A stretch of DNA of 64,000 nt from the NCBI GenBank assembly GCA_031553775.1, contig JAVBLA010000009.1:62001-126000 (forward strand), given 5' to 3'. This DNA is from JAISFI01 sp031553775 (GTDB lineage: Bacteria > Bacteroidota > Bacteroidia > Bacteroidales > Azobacteroidaceae). Both the position numbers and the translations under genes were made by a program. Shown here piece after piece: positions 13,212-21,590 of this stretch (position 1 is its first letter; each line of letters starts with the position of its first letter). Under the pieces are notes generated by a model. It had not been told where the DNA came from and made no database searches. It was given only the letters and a program-made list of their open reading frames with translations.

Positions 13212-16157
13212 ATGAAAAAGTTACTATTGTTATCATTATTGTTGCTTGTTGTTTTGTTTTCAAAAGCACAAGGACAAGTTTCCGTTACTTTTTCAACGGA
13301 TTTTACAGAAACCGATCTCACACTGATTGTGGAAGATAAGTCGGTGAGTTCCCTTATATCTCTTCTCGATGCCAGAGGCATATTTCTTGTCTATGAGCCA
13401 TCGGCTACTTTTAGTGTAGGAATCAGGGTGCCTTTAACCAGGGTGGGAGAAACACTGACTTACTCTTCTGCGCCTGTCACTTTGGAGAAAAATACGCTAT
13501 ATGAGTATTATTTCGAAATCGGCGACGACGGGTATTTTGCAGAAGGATCGATCGGGGATATGGCATTGTTGGCTCCGGGTTATTATCGTTTCCTGTATAC
13601 CAATACAACCAATGATACCTGGACGCTGGATGCCTGCACTTTTAACGGAATGAGCCCTGCAGGTAAAAAACTTTTGCGGGTAAAGGTCGACATGAGCGGA
13701 ACCGATGTTTCATCAGCAGGTATTTTTGCAGTATCCGGAAAAACCATCGTGCCGCTGGTAAACGCTAATAAAGCCGTCAATTCCGGTGATAATCAGAATA
13801 TTTATGAAGGAATTTTATATGGTGCTACCGGAACAGATGTAACGTATACTTTTTATAATGGCACTGTTCCGTCCGACCGGTTAATCGATAATAACACATA
13901 TACTGCTCAGCTGAAAGAAGACACTGAAAATAACACAGTATCATTTTCAACAACAGACCTTTACGAAGCTGTCAATTTCGACTTGTACGATCCCGACCAT
14001 ATCCAGCGGATAGAAATGAAGTTCGCAGAAGAAAACTGGGCCGAAATCCTTTCCGGCAACAAAGACCAGAATCTCGATGTATATTTGCAATCGGAATGGG
14101 TCAAAATAAATGGCGTAAGCCTTCCGGGAGCCGGAGTCAAGTTCAAAGGAAACAGTTCGTACGATGCCTCACAAACTAAAAATCCGTTCAACATCTCATT
14201 GGACGAATTCGTATCCAATAAATACCAGGGATATACTTCCCTTAAATTAGCTAATGTTTACGGCGACCCTTCTTTTGTCCGTGAAGTAGTTTCCTACGAA
14301 ATCCTCAACAAATATATAGAATCGGGAAAAGCCAATTTCGCACAGGTATATGCGAACGGAGAATACCTCGGATTATACACCAATACGGAGCCGGTCAACA
14401 AATCGTTCTGTAGCCGTCACTACGGTTCTAAAAGCAATACTTTCTTAGATTGCTCCCCGGTAGTATCTCCTACGGTGGCAACCAAAAGTAACCTCAGGTA
14501 TATTTCTGCCAACCAGGCAGATTACGAAGCTTCCTATGAATTGAAAGTAGGCACCTGGGAAAGCTTTATTGCACTCTGCGATACAGTCACAAACAATCCT
14601 TCCGCATTGGAAAAAGTAATGGATATTGACAAATTCATTTGGCTTACCGCCTTTAATAATATGGCCGTAAATCTGGATAGTTATATCGGGGTATATAGCC
14701 AGAACTATTATCTTTACCAAAGCTCAGAAGGTCGGTTTATGGCTATTCCATGGGATTTCAATCTCTCTTTCGGGGGATTCAATAACATCGGAAATCTCAA
14801 CCGTTTATCTACTTTAACCCCCGAACAAAGGCAACAATTGGCATTAAACGTTCACAGTACGGACGACTACTGGCCGATGCTTAAAAATATTTATGGAAAC
14901 GATCGATGGAAAAAAATGTACCTGGCACATTGTAAAACCATTTACGAAGAAAACTTCAAAAACAATGCTTACTTGGAATCTGCAGTACAATGGCAGGCAC
15001 AGGCAGAGCGAAGCGTAGCTGCCGACAAAAACAAATTTTATTCCTCATTAGACGCATTTTATAATAGTTTGACCGACAATTACGCGGTGAACGGTTATGC
15101 GGTAAACGGTCTCAAAACATTTGTGGATGCCCGTAAAACTTACCTGGCCGGATTAGCTGAATTCACAGCGGTACAACCGGTTCTTTATAACCGATCGGGT
15201 AACGAAGGAGTCTTTAGCGTTCAAGCGGATAATGCCAATAGAGTATTCTTTTACTATCGCCAGTTAGGAGACGGAAACGGAGCTTTCAATGCGGTTGAGA
15301 TGACAGGAACAGGAGGAGTATATTCCACCAGTCTATCGGATATTACAACCACCCTGGAATATTATTTTTATGCCGAAAATGATCAGATCGGAGCCTTCCT
15401 GCCTGCTCGTGCAGCACATGAGTTCTATACCTATGAAGTATCGAACGAAGAGGAGGATGACTTGGCAGCTTACTGGATCAATGAAGACTTTGCTTCTCAT
15501 GCTGTTGAAGCGGACTATATTACATCAGTAACAGCCCGTCTCTCCAAACCTAACAATATCGAGCTGACAAGCTATTATACCAATATCGAAATACAAGGAG
15601 GAACTTGTGGATCCGGTAACGGTTTACGTATCAGAGGATTGGGAGACAATGGATATGTTGAATTCACCGTACCTTCCGTAAATAGCAGTATCATTGCTAT
15701 AAAAGCAAAAAGTAGTTCCGCCGACCGGAGTATGAATATTTACAAAAACGGAGAATTGGCTGAAACCATAAATAATCTGGACGAAAATAATTGCTACGAA
15801 TATGTTGATGCTGTAAAATCGGCAACACCTGTTACCTACAAAATAACAGGAGGAAAATCCGGTGACACCAAACCGGTAATAATTTCATCCATTATCGTGG
15901 AAAAATATACGAATTCAGGGATCGATCAATCGAAAGCAACAGAGATTAAGGTTTATCCCAACCCGGCTTCCGATATCGTCAGAATCTCCGGATGCAAATC
16001 AAACGATCTTATAATGGTATACAACCTAACCGGCAGTACCATCTATAAAGCCACAGCCCATGGTAATGAATGCTCTATTCCCGTGGAAAATTGGGCAAAT
16101 GGTATCTATGTTCTCAAGTGTAACAATCTGACGTATAAGTTGATTGTGAAACACTAA
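13212..16157 (+). CDS. CotH-kinase family protein with T9SS sorting domain
   Basis: 981 residues with signal peptide MKKLLLLSLLLLVVLFSKAQ. A central CotH domain runs from about residue 265 to 560: KFKGNSSYDASQTKNPF, SLKLANVYGDPSFVREVVSY, VYANGEYLGLYTNTEPVNK, then IPWDFNLSFGG, which holds the metal-binding Asp of this atypical protein-kinase family. CotH of Bacillus spores phosphorylates coat proteins. Beta-rich domains follow, and the C-terminus (VYPNPASDIVRISG, GIYVLKCNNLTYKLIVKH) is a T9SS sorting domain. It is translated right after the ASST-like gene, suggesting a shared job at the cell surface. The substrate is unknown. A hairpin element follows its stop. Confidence 0.87.
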   Translation: MKKLLLLSLLLLVVLFSKAQGQVSVTFSTDFTETDLTLIVEDKSVSSLISLLDARGIFLVYEPSATFSVGIRVPLTRVGETLTYSSAPVTLEKNTLYEYYFEIGDDGYFAEGSIGDMALLAPGYYRFLYTNTTNDTWTLDACTFNGMSPAGKKLLRVKVDMSGTDVSSAGIFAVSGKTIVPLVNANKAVNSGDNQNIYEGILYGATGTDVTYTFYNGTVPSDRLIDNNTYTAQLKEDTENNTVSFSTTDLYEAVNFDLYDPDHIQRIEMKFAEENWAEILSGNKDQNLDVYLQSEWVKINGVSLPGAGVKFKGNSSYDASQTKNPFNISLDEFVSNKYQGYTSLKLANVYGDPSFVREVVSYEILNKYIESGKANFAQVYANGEYLGLYTNTEPVNKSFCSRHYGSKSNTFLDCSPVVSPTVATKSNLRYISANQADYEASYELKVGTWESFIALCDTVTNNPSALEKVMDIDKFIWLTAFNNMAVNLDSYIGVYSQNYYLYQSSEGRFMAIPWDFNLSFGGFNNIGNLNRLSTLTPEQRQQLALNVHSTDDYWPMLKNIYGNDRWKKMYLAHCKTIYEENFKNNAYLESAVQWQAQAERSVAADKNKFYSSLDAFYNSLTDNYAVNGYAVNGLKTFVDARKTYLAGLAEFTAVQPVLYNRSGNEGVFSVQADNANRVFFYYRQLGDGNGAFNAVEMTGTGGVYSTSLSDITTTLEYYFYAENDQIGAFLPARAAHEFYTYEVSNEEEDDLAAYWINEDFASHAVEADYITSVTARLSKPNNIELTSYYTNIEIQGGTCGSGNGLRIRGLGDNGYVEFTVPSVNSSIIAIKAKSSSADRSMNIYKNGELAETINNLDENNCYEYVDAVKSATPVTYKITGGKSGDTKPVIISSIIVEKYTNSGIDQSKATEIKVYPNPASDIVRISGCKSNDLIMVYNLTGSTIYKATAHGNECSIPVENWANGIYVLKCNNLTYKLIVKH

Positions 16158-16162
16158 CTTTT

Positions 16163-16315
16163 TTAGTTAAGAGTTAAGAATTAAGAGTTAAGAATTGGGA
16201 TTCTTCGAATCCCCGGATAAAGGTACTCTTTGTACACTTTTTACAACAAAGAACTACTACTTTTCCGGATTTCTGAAATCCAACTCTTAACTCTTAATTC
16301 TTAACTCTTAACTCT
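16163..16315. repeat. Heptad/hairpin intergenic element, copy B, between convergent genes
   Basis: Same plan as copy A at 4959: left array of TTAAGAG/TTAAGAA units (about 16166-16195), identical hairpin GGGATTCTTCGAATCCC (16197-16213), about 50 bp of different sequence, a second hairpin GGATTTCTGAAATCC (16267-16281), and the inverse array TTAACTC/TTAATTC (16282-16313). It fills the gap between the convergent CotH and DUF481 genes, consistent with a bidirectional terminator. Confidence 0.75.
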
Positions 16316-17410
16316 CTAAAACTTATAACTCAACCCCACAACCGTACCATAGTCCATAGAGCCTGCAGTAGCATCCGGTGGCCGACTATCAAAATTCAGG
16401 TACAGATTCAATGAAAAAGAAAAATCTTTGAATAATTCCCAGTTTAAAGTTGTATTGGAATCATACCTGACCCGGCCCCATTGAGTGATCCCGGTATAAA
16501 AAACATGTTGGGATGATATTTGTATGTTCGGATGGGAAAATTTGTAATAATCCAACGAAAAACCGGCCGGAACCTCACAGAGAAAATTTTCATCAATCCC
16601 GGTAGTACTTTGTTCCTGGCTCACACTTAATCCGGCAAGTCCCATGATCTGGAAATTTCTGCTGAAAACAACTTTATACCCGCCGGCAAGCGATTCCTGA
16701 AAACGACGGGAAATTGACAGTTGTAAATTACGCTGATAATCGAGCGATCCCAAAGAATACCACATGCCTTTGAGATTATAAAGCGCAGTAATATCAAAAT
16801 CTTCCCTGTCGCGCGAAAATGAGGATGTATCGATCGATGCGATTCCGGAACCTGATAGTGAGATTTCAAGACGTTTAGCGGTATATGTCACCGAAAAATT
16901 CATATTCAACTGCCCGATTCCGCTCGAACGTGAATAACTGAACCCGGAAGATACACTTCCCGAAAGATTATCCCAAAACCGGTTCTTATACAATAACAGG
17001 GAATTGATACTGCTAATTTCAACCATATGATGGTGTAATTCCGTTACTATAATCACCCAGCCTGCTTTCCCCGAGGGTTTTAATGCTCCATAATAGATTG
17101 CCTTGTCGGATGTTTCTATCCGTAAAGTATCTGCAGATGAATTGATGGTTTTAATTTTTGAAGTTTTCAGGCTGACCAATCCTACATCTTTCGAATCGAA
17201 CGATAGCATACCCAGGTGAAGTTCTTTAATGTCACCAATCAGCATTTCTCCGTTTCGAAGAAAAATCGTGTCTTTAGGCATATCCTCACTGGCAAATAAT
17301 ATAGCAAACGGCCCTAACCAAAATAAAAAAATAAATGCCGGCTTCACCGGTATTAAATGCAGAATATAGGATCTTGTTTTTTCAAATATAACAGGAAGTA
17401 TCTTAATCAT
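16316..17410 (-). CDS. DUF481-type outer-membrane beta-barrel protein
   Basis: About 364 residues from ATG 17410; the frame extends to 17482, but the later start gives a sensible signal peptide (core PAFIFLFWLGPFAILFA). The N-terminal part (DTIFLRNGEMLIGDIKELHL, SFDSKDVGLVSLKTSKIKTI) is the small beta domain that often precedes DUF481. From about residue 155 alternating amphipathic strands run to the C-terminal aromatic residue (VVGLSYKF), typical of an outer-membrane barrel. Function unknown; DUF481 proteins are sometimes linked to salt or envelope stress. Divergent from the broken integrase gene. Confidence 0.78.
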   Translation of the reverse strand: MIKILPVIFEKTRSYILHLIPVKPAFIFLFWLGPFAILFASEDMPKDTIFLRNGEMLIGDIKELHLGMLSFDSKDVGLVSLKTSKIKTINSSADTLRIETSDKAIYYGALKPSGKAGWVIIVTELHHHMVEISSINSLLLYKNRFWDNLSGSVSSGFSYSRSSGIGQLNMNFSVTYTAKRLEISLSGSGIASIDTSSFSRDREDFDITALYNLKGMWYSLGSLDYQRNLQLSISRRFQESLAGGYKVVFSRNFQIMGLAGLSVSQEQSTTGIDENFLCEVPAGFSLDYYKFSHPNIQISSQHVFYTGITQWGRVRYDSNTTLNWELFKDFSFSLNLYLNFDSRPPDATAGSMDYGTVVGLSYKF

Positions 17411-17496
17411 ATCCGTTACTTGTATTCTTTGGATATAAAACAGCAATCCTGTCATTTTGTTTTTCGGGAAGTCAGCCGCCAAGTATTATTTTCACT

Positions 17497-17504
17497 TATC
17501 TTTG
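17497..17504 (+). promoter_or_regulatory. Promoter -7 box for the integrase
   Basis: TATCTTTG is an exact TAnnTTTG match 43 bp before the integrase ATG, giving a predicted leader of about 37 nt. No -33 TTTG is visible at the right distance. Confidence 0.45.
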
Positions 17505-17546
17505 TCGTTTTTAAAATCTCAGTAATCACTATTAAAAAGCCCATTC

Positions 17547-18764
17547 ATGCAAACATCCATCATGTTAAAGTTCCGTCCTTCCACTGTAGAAGGCAAAACA
17601 GGCAGTCTCTATCTGCAATTGATTAAAAACCGCAAATCCCGCGTATCCGTATTCAAAGGTTGTAAAATCTATCCCAACGAATGGGATGCTGCCAACGAGA
17701 GTTTTCGCCTCAATACAGGGAATCCGCAACGCAAAATTTATCTGGAAAATTTGTATGCTAAAGTAACCGATATGAAGTCGAAAATAGAAGCCATTGCATG
17801 GGAATTTGAAAATCTCAGTCCCGGCTATACGCTTGATGATTTGGTTGAGTCTTTCCAGGTAAAAAAAAAGGGGAATACGCTTTCTTCTTTTATTGAAAGC
17901 GAAGCGTGTAAGCTGGAAAATCTTCATCCCCGCACCGCACGCTCCTACCGGAGTGTAATGCGGAAAATTAAACAATATTGTCCGGATAAAGACCTCTTGC
18001 TTGGAGAAATCACATCCGAATTTATCTTTCGCTTTGAACAATATATGCGTAATACAGGTAATAAACTTACCACGACCTCTTACTAGTGCCGCAATCTGAG
18101 AGCAATTCTCAACCGGGCTGTCAGAGAAAAACTCATCGATCGCAAAGGAGAGAATCCTTTTACAGGAATTTTTACCGGAAATGAAAAGACCATTAAAAGG
18201 GCCGTAAAAAAAGAAGTGATCAAACGTTTGGAAATCATCGACCTGAACGATACGGAGAAAAGACACCTCGACCAGACACGCTGGCTTTTCCTGCTGAGCT
18301 ATTATTTAAGAGGAATTTCTTTCATCGATATGGCCTATCTGAAAAAAGAAAATATTCGGGACGGTTGTATTTGTTACACCAGAAGAAAAACAGGACAATA
18401 CTTCGAAATTGAAATTACCCCTGAGATAAAAGCAATCTTCAAACGCTATTGTTTAGCCGGAAGTTCTTACCTGTTACCACTATTACAACAAGGAGACAGC
18501 CGGGCCGATTATGAAAATGCCCTAAGGAAACAGAACAAGGATTTAAAAGAATTATCTGCTTTAGCCGGGTTAGATAAACCGCTGACCACTTATGCTGCCC
18601 GTCATTCGTGGGCTTCGATCGCACATGCGATGGGGGTACCTGTGGAAATTATCAGCCGGGGGCTTGGTCATGAAAGTGTGAAAACAACCCAAATCTATCT
18701 CAAATCGTTTGATTATGATTTAATTCATCAGGCTAACCGGAAAGTCATTAGTTGTAGGAAGTAA
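17547..18764 (+). pseudogene. Tyrosine recombinase/integrase interrupted by one in-frame TAG
   Basis: Codons 1-179 (17547-18083) encode the N-terminal Arm-type domain and core-binding SAM-like domain (LHPRTARSYRSVMRKIKQY, FRFEQYMRNTG). TAG follows at 18084-18086, then the same frame stays open to 18764 and encodes the catalytic domain: Arg in LRGISFIDMAYLK, TYAARHSW with the second Arg, LGHESVKTTQIYL with the nucleophile Tyr. The whole is 405 codons, normal for Bacteroidetes integrases, and no frameshift is needed. The lost residue falls after TTTSY and before CRNLRAILNRAV, where Tyr (TAT/TAC) would be one base away. Most likely a recent nonsense mutation; translational readthrough or two separate chains cannot be excluded. 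ATG 17562 is an alternative start. Confidence 0.85.
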
Positions 18765-18769
18765 AAAGG

Positions 18770-18870
18770 AAACGCTTTAAAAAAGGAAAGGTTGTCATCA
18801 CGACAACCAATCTTCATTGTTAACCTTAAATCTAATACCATGAAAAACACAGTACAAAGATAAAGCGTTT
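18770..18870. other. Inverted-repeat-bounded segment with hairpin and 7-codon ORF after the integrase
   Basis: AAACGCTTTA (18770-18779) and its exact inverse TAAAGCGTTT (18861-18870) bound about 80 bp. Inside are the hairpin GGTTGTC-ATCAC-GACAACC (18790-18808) and the mini-ORF ATG 18840 to TAA 18863 encoding MKNTVQR. The position right after a recombinase suggests a structured RNA, a terminator or a recombination/attachment region; none is proven. Confidence 0.5.
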
Positions 18871-18943
18871 TATGTTATAAAACATAATTTTCGATCAATT
18901 ATTTTCTTGCTTTTAACATCATTTATACTTAGCATAGGATTCA

Positions 18944-20581
18944 TTACAACTTATCAGCCAGTATCCCGGGCAAATAAAAGGTATCATTTTTATCGATATA
19001 CACTGTAACAGAACCTAAATCAAACGGTTTACCATTAAGGTAAGCCACTGATTTAAAAGCAGGTACCTCAAGGGTATTTTTACCTTTTTTCACGATTAAA
19101 ATCGGGAAACCTGCCTTGTCTTTGATCTCGCAAGAAAGTCCGGCAAACACATCCGTATGTTTAGCATAGATTTTTTGAGTCAAATCAGGCAAAGATATTT
19201 TTAATCCCAATAGCTCTGATAAATAGCGGTTGATTTCATAATTTCTCCACATGCCCATCGGAAGAGTTCCCTGCGGATGATAAGCCGCAAGAAAGACTTC
19301 TTCTCCCGTATGGCCTCCGGTTGTAAAGCCGAAACAGGAACGGGAATTGATAATTTTAATAGTGGAAGATATAACATTTGAACTATTAGCCACATTCATA
19401 TAATCACTTTCGGTTTTACTCTGATTTTTAACAATAGTAGCCAGTTCTTCATCTGTCAGCTCTATGCCTGTCTGTTCTTTGAAAGATTCACGAATCTCGC
19501 CGACAGGGGTTTTCATTAACTTTTCGGCAATTCCTTTTCCGGTATTTTTAAAAGTAGAGATCGTACCGAAAAACTCATTCAGCGTGATCGTATCATACGA
19601 TTTACACTCCCGCTTTCCGATAGTAAATCCGCTATTTCCATGGTCAGGCATGATTACGACTGCTGTTTCCCCATTTTTACGGGCAAACTCCATAGCAACT
19701 TCCACTGCTTTATCAAATGCCAGAAACTCTGTAATACAACCTACCACATCATTGGCATGTGCCGCCCAGTCTACCTGGCTACCTTCCACCATCAGGAAAA
19801 ATCCATTTTCGTTCTTCGATAACAGCGAGATGGCTTTCCGAGTCATTTCTCCTAAAGAAGGGATATTGGCGGTATCCCGATCAAATTCATAAGGCAATGC
19901 ATCATCCGCAAAAATAGACCATACTTTATTGTTTCCATTATATTTTCTGAAAGCATTCAGATCTTTATCCAGCAACAAGGTACCCGTTCTTTTGAAATGG
20001 GCCTTCATATCGTCGGTTATCAGCTTTCCCCCTCCCCCGAAAACAACATCCAGGTTATTATAGGCGATTTGAGGAGCAAGATACTCGTACTTATCACGGG
20101 CGTAATAATGAGAAGAACAATCTGCAGGAGTAGCATGCGGAAAGACACAGGTAAATACCATTCCGGCAGCTTTATTCTGAGTTATTTTAGCAGCTTCCAG
20201 CAAAGTAGCCAAAGGCTGGTAGGCCATTGCAGGATCTATCGGATACAGATCGTTTACAGGGTCTGCTTTCGGATAAATGGAAATATTTTTAGTCCGTTGT
20301 GGAATTCCGGTCATATAACAAGAAGTAGTGGGAGCTGAATCTCCGATCGGCGCATTGGAAGAATAAGTAGCCACTGTTCCGCAAAAATAGGGATCTATAT
20401 GGAGTTTATCCCCTCCCAGCTTATTATAAATCTGATACCACCGTGCTGCACTCACAACACCTATAGATGTGCCGTCAGGAATCATAACGATCACATTCTT
20501 GACAGGCTTGGGAGAATTATTTTGCGCACATACCGGAAACAGCAGTAAACACAACGCAATCAATAAAAATACATTTTTCAT
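18944..20581 (-). CDS. Alkaline phosphatase (PhoA family), secreted
   Basis: 545 residues; signal peptide MKNVFLLIALCLLLFPVCAQ. The metal-binding and catalytic motifs are complete: IPDGTSIG, nucleophile Ser82 in GDSAPTTSCYMTG, FPHATPADCSSHYYARD, EGSQVDWAAHAND, MPDHGNSGF and TGGHTGEEVFLAAY. It hydrolyses phosphomonoesters in the periplasm or at the surface to release phosphate. The body is longer than E. coli PhoA, with a C-terminal beta-rich extension after about residue 470 (DVFAGLSCEIKDKAG). Its 5' end faces the tRNA-Gly promoter. No Pho-box equivalent was recognised. Confidence 0.92.
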   Translation of the reverse strand: MKNVFLLIALCLLLFPVCAQNNSPKPVKNVIVMIPDGTSIGVVSAARWYQIYNKLGGDKLHIDPYFCGTVATYSSNAPIGDSAPTTSCYMTGIPQRTKNISIYPKADPVNDLYPIDPAMAYQPLATLLEAAKITQNKAAGMVFTCVFPHATPADCSSHYYARDKYEYLAPQIAYNNLDVVFGGGGKLITDDMKAHFKRTGTLLLDKDLNAFRKYNGNNKVWSIFADDALPYEFDRDTANIPSLGEMTRKAISLLSKNENGFFLMVEGSQVDWAAHANDVVGCITEFLAFDKAVEVAMEFARKNGETAVVIMPDHGNSGFTIGKRECKSYDTITLNEFFGTISTFKNTGKGIAEKLMKTPVGEIRESFKEQTGIELTDEELATIVKNQSKTESDYMNVANSSNVISSTIKIINSRSCFGFTTGGHTGEEVFLAAYHPQGTLPMGMWRNYEINRYLSELLGLKISLPDLTQKIYAKHTDVFAGLSCEIKDKAGFPILIVKKGKNTLEVPAFKSVAYLNGKPFDLGSVTVYIDKNDTFYLPGILADKL

Positions 20582-20629
20582 ACCATCGATATTTTTTGTT
20601 TAACAGATAAATATTTTCTCAAAAAGTAG

Positions 20630-20637
20630 TATATTTG
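20630..20637 (+). promoter_or_regulatory. Promoter -7 box for tRNA-Gly
   Basis: TATATTTG matches TAnnTTTG exactly. It ends 10 bp before the first base of the mature tRNA, so transcription would begin a few bases upstream of it. Confidence 0.5.
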
Positions 20638-20647
20638 CAACCGCATT

Positions 20648-20720
20648 GCGGTAATAGCTCAGTTGGCAGAGCGGAAGCTTCCCAAGCTTCAGGTCGTGGG
20701 TTCGAACCCCATTTACCGCT
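20648..20720 (+). tRNA. tRNA-Gly (anticodon CCC)
   Basis: Complete cloverleaf: acceptor GCGGTAA/TTACCGC, D arm GCTC...GAGC, anticodon stem GAAGC/GCTTC with loop TTCCCAA (anticodon CCC), T arm with GTTCGAAC-type loop. Discriminator base T is as expected for bacterial tRNA-Gly. CCA is not encoded. Reads GGG codons. Confidence 0.97.
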
Positions 20721-20728
20721 CAAAATAT

Positions 20729-20773
20729 AAAAATGGGAAACAGATGGTTGATCCAAATGCGTTTCCCATTTTT
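20729..20773. terminator. Bidirectional terminator between tRNA-Gly and the exonuclease gene
   Basis: AAAAATGGGAAAC (20729-20741) pairs perfectly with GTTTCCCATTTTT (20761-20773), a 13-bp stem with a 19-nt loop. The A-run and T-run at the ends give a U-tract in both directions, ending the tRNA transcript and the convergent exonuclease transcript. Confidence 0.75.
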
Positions 20774-20783
20774 TATTTTCTGT

Positions 20784-21554
20784 TTATTTACTATTAAATT
20801 CTCTCAGCTTAATATTAGTCAGTACTTTTTTCGTATGCAGTGAAAAATCGCCCTGCATGATCCATCCGTAATATCCCGGATCGGATTTGAGCACTTCCGT
20901 TACCAAACGTCCTTTATATTTTCCGAAATTGATGATTTCTTCTTTCTTCTCATTGTAAACAATACGTCCTGCAAAATCGACATTATTCGTAAATGTAGAA
21001 TAGTCGGCCAGGAATTCCATATCGTTTTTCAAATCATCGTAACGGTCTAATTGAGCTTTCAGAATTTCATAAGTCGCCTTGGTATCAGCTTCCGCACTAT
21101 GGGCATCTTCTAATTCCTTATCGCAGTAGAACTTCAATGCGGCAGAAAGTGTCCGTTGTTCTTTCTTATGAAAAATGGTTTGTATGTCGATAAATTTCCG
21201 TTTGGAAAAATCAATATCTACCCCAGCCCGGATAAACTCTTCCGCCAACAGGGGAATATCGAACCGGTTGGAATTATATCCGGCGAGATCACAGCCTTCT
21301 ATTTGTGCGGCCAGCGATTTGGCAACTTCTTTAAAGGTAGGACAATCTTTCACATCCTCATCCAAAATACCATGAATGGCCGAAGCCTCTTCAGGAATAT
21401 GCATTTCCGGGTTAATACGCCGGGTTTTACTTTCTTCTTTACCGTTCGGATAAACTTTCAGGTAAGATATTTCCACAATCCTGTCGGATACAATATTGGT
21501 CCCGGTAGTTTCCAAGTCAAAGAATACCAGGGGATTTTTCAGGTGTAATTCCAT
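20784..21554 (-). CDS. DnaQ-like 3'-5' exonuclease
   Basis: 256 residues. DEDDh exonuclease motifs: FFDLETTG (Exo I), YNSNRFDIPLLAEEF (Exo II) and DAHSAEADTKATYEIL (Exo III with His). The C-terminal 70 residues (INFGKYKGRLVTEVLKSDP, YYGWIMQGDF) resemble a DUF3820-type module. It would remove 3' nucleotides from DNA, either as a polymerase III epsilon-like proofreader or as a separate repair or RNA-processing exonuclease. It lies 36 bp after dnaN in the same direction, so the two probably share a transcript. Confidence 0.87.
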   Translation of the reverse strand: MELHLKNPLVFFDLETTGTNIVSDRIVEISYLKVYPNGKEESKTRRINPEMHIPEEASAIHGILDEDVKDCPTFKEVAKSLAAQIEGCDLAGYNSNRFDIPLLAEEFIRAGVDIDFSKRKFIDIQTIFHKKEQRTLSAALKFYCDKELEDAHSAEADTKATYEILKAQLDRYDDLKNDMEFLADYSTFTNNVDFAGRIVYNEKKEEIINFGKYKGRLVTEVLKSDPGYYGWIMQGDFSLHTKKVLTNIKLREFNSK

Positions 21555-21590
21555 TTACTTGCAGTTGTTTTTCTGTCTGACTTGCATTTT

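Noticed and set aside
18084..18086. TAG as pyrrolysine, or a recoded amber codon as in some phages
   Set aside because: Only one TAG, no special stem-loop recognised, and TAG is used as a normal stop elsewhere (for example the GNAT gene at 2176); nonsense mutation is simpler.
17565..18266. A 233-codon minus-strand frame across the integrase
   Set aside because: It lies antisense to a clear recombinase, spans its amber codon, and has no recognisable domain; it is a shadow frame.
18944..20581. Thr-nucleophile phosphatase (PafA-like)
   Set aside because: The PTT segment follows the conserved DSA; the Ser directly after Asp81 is in the canonical nucleophile position.
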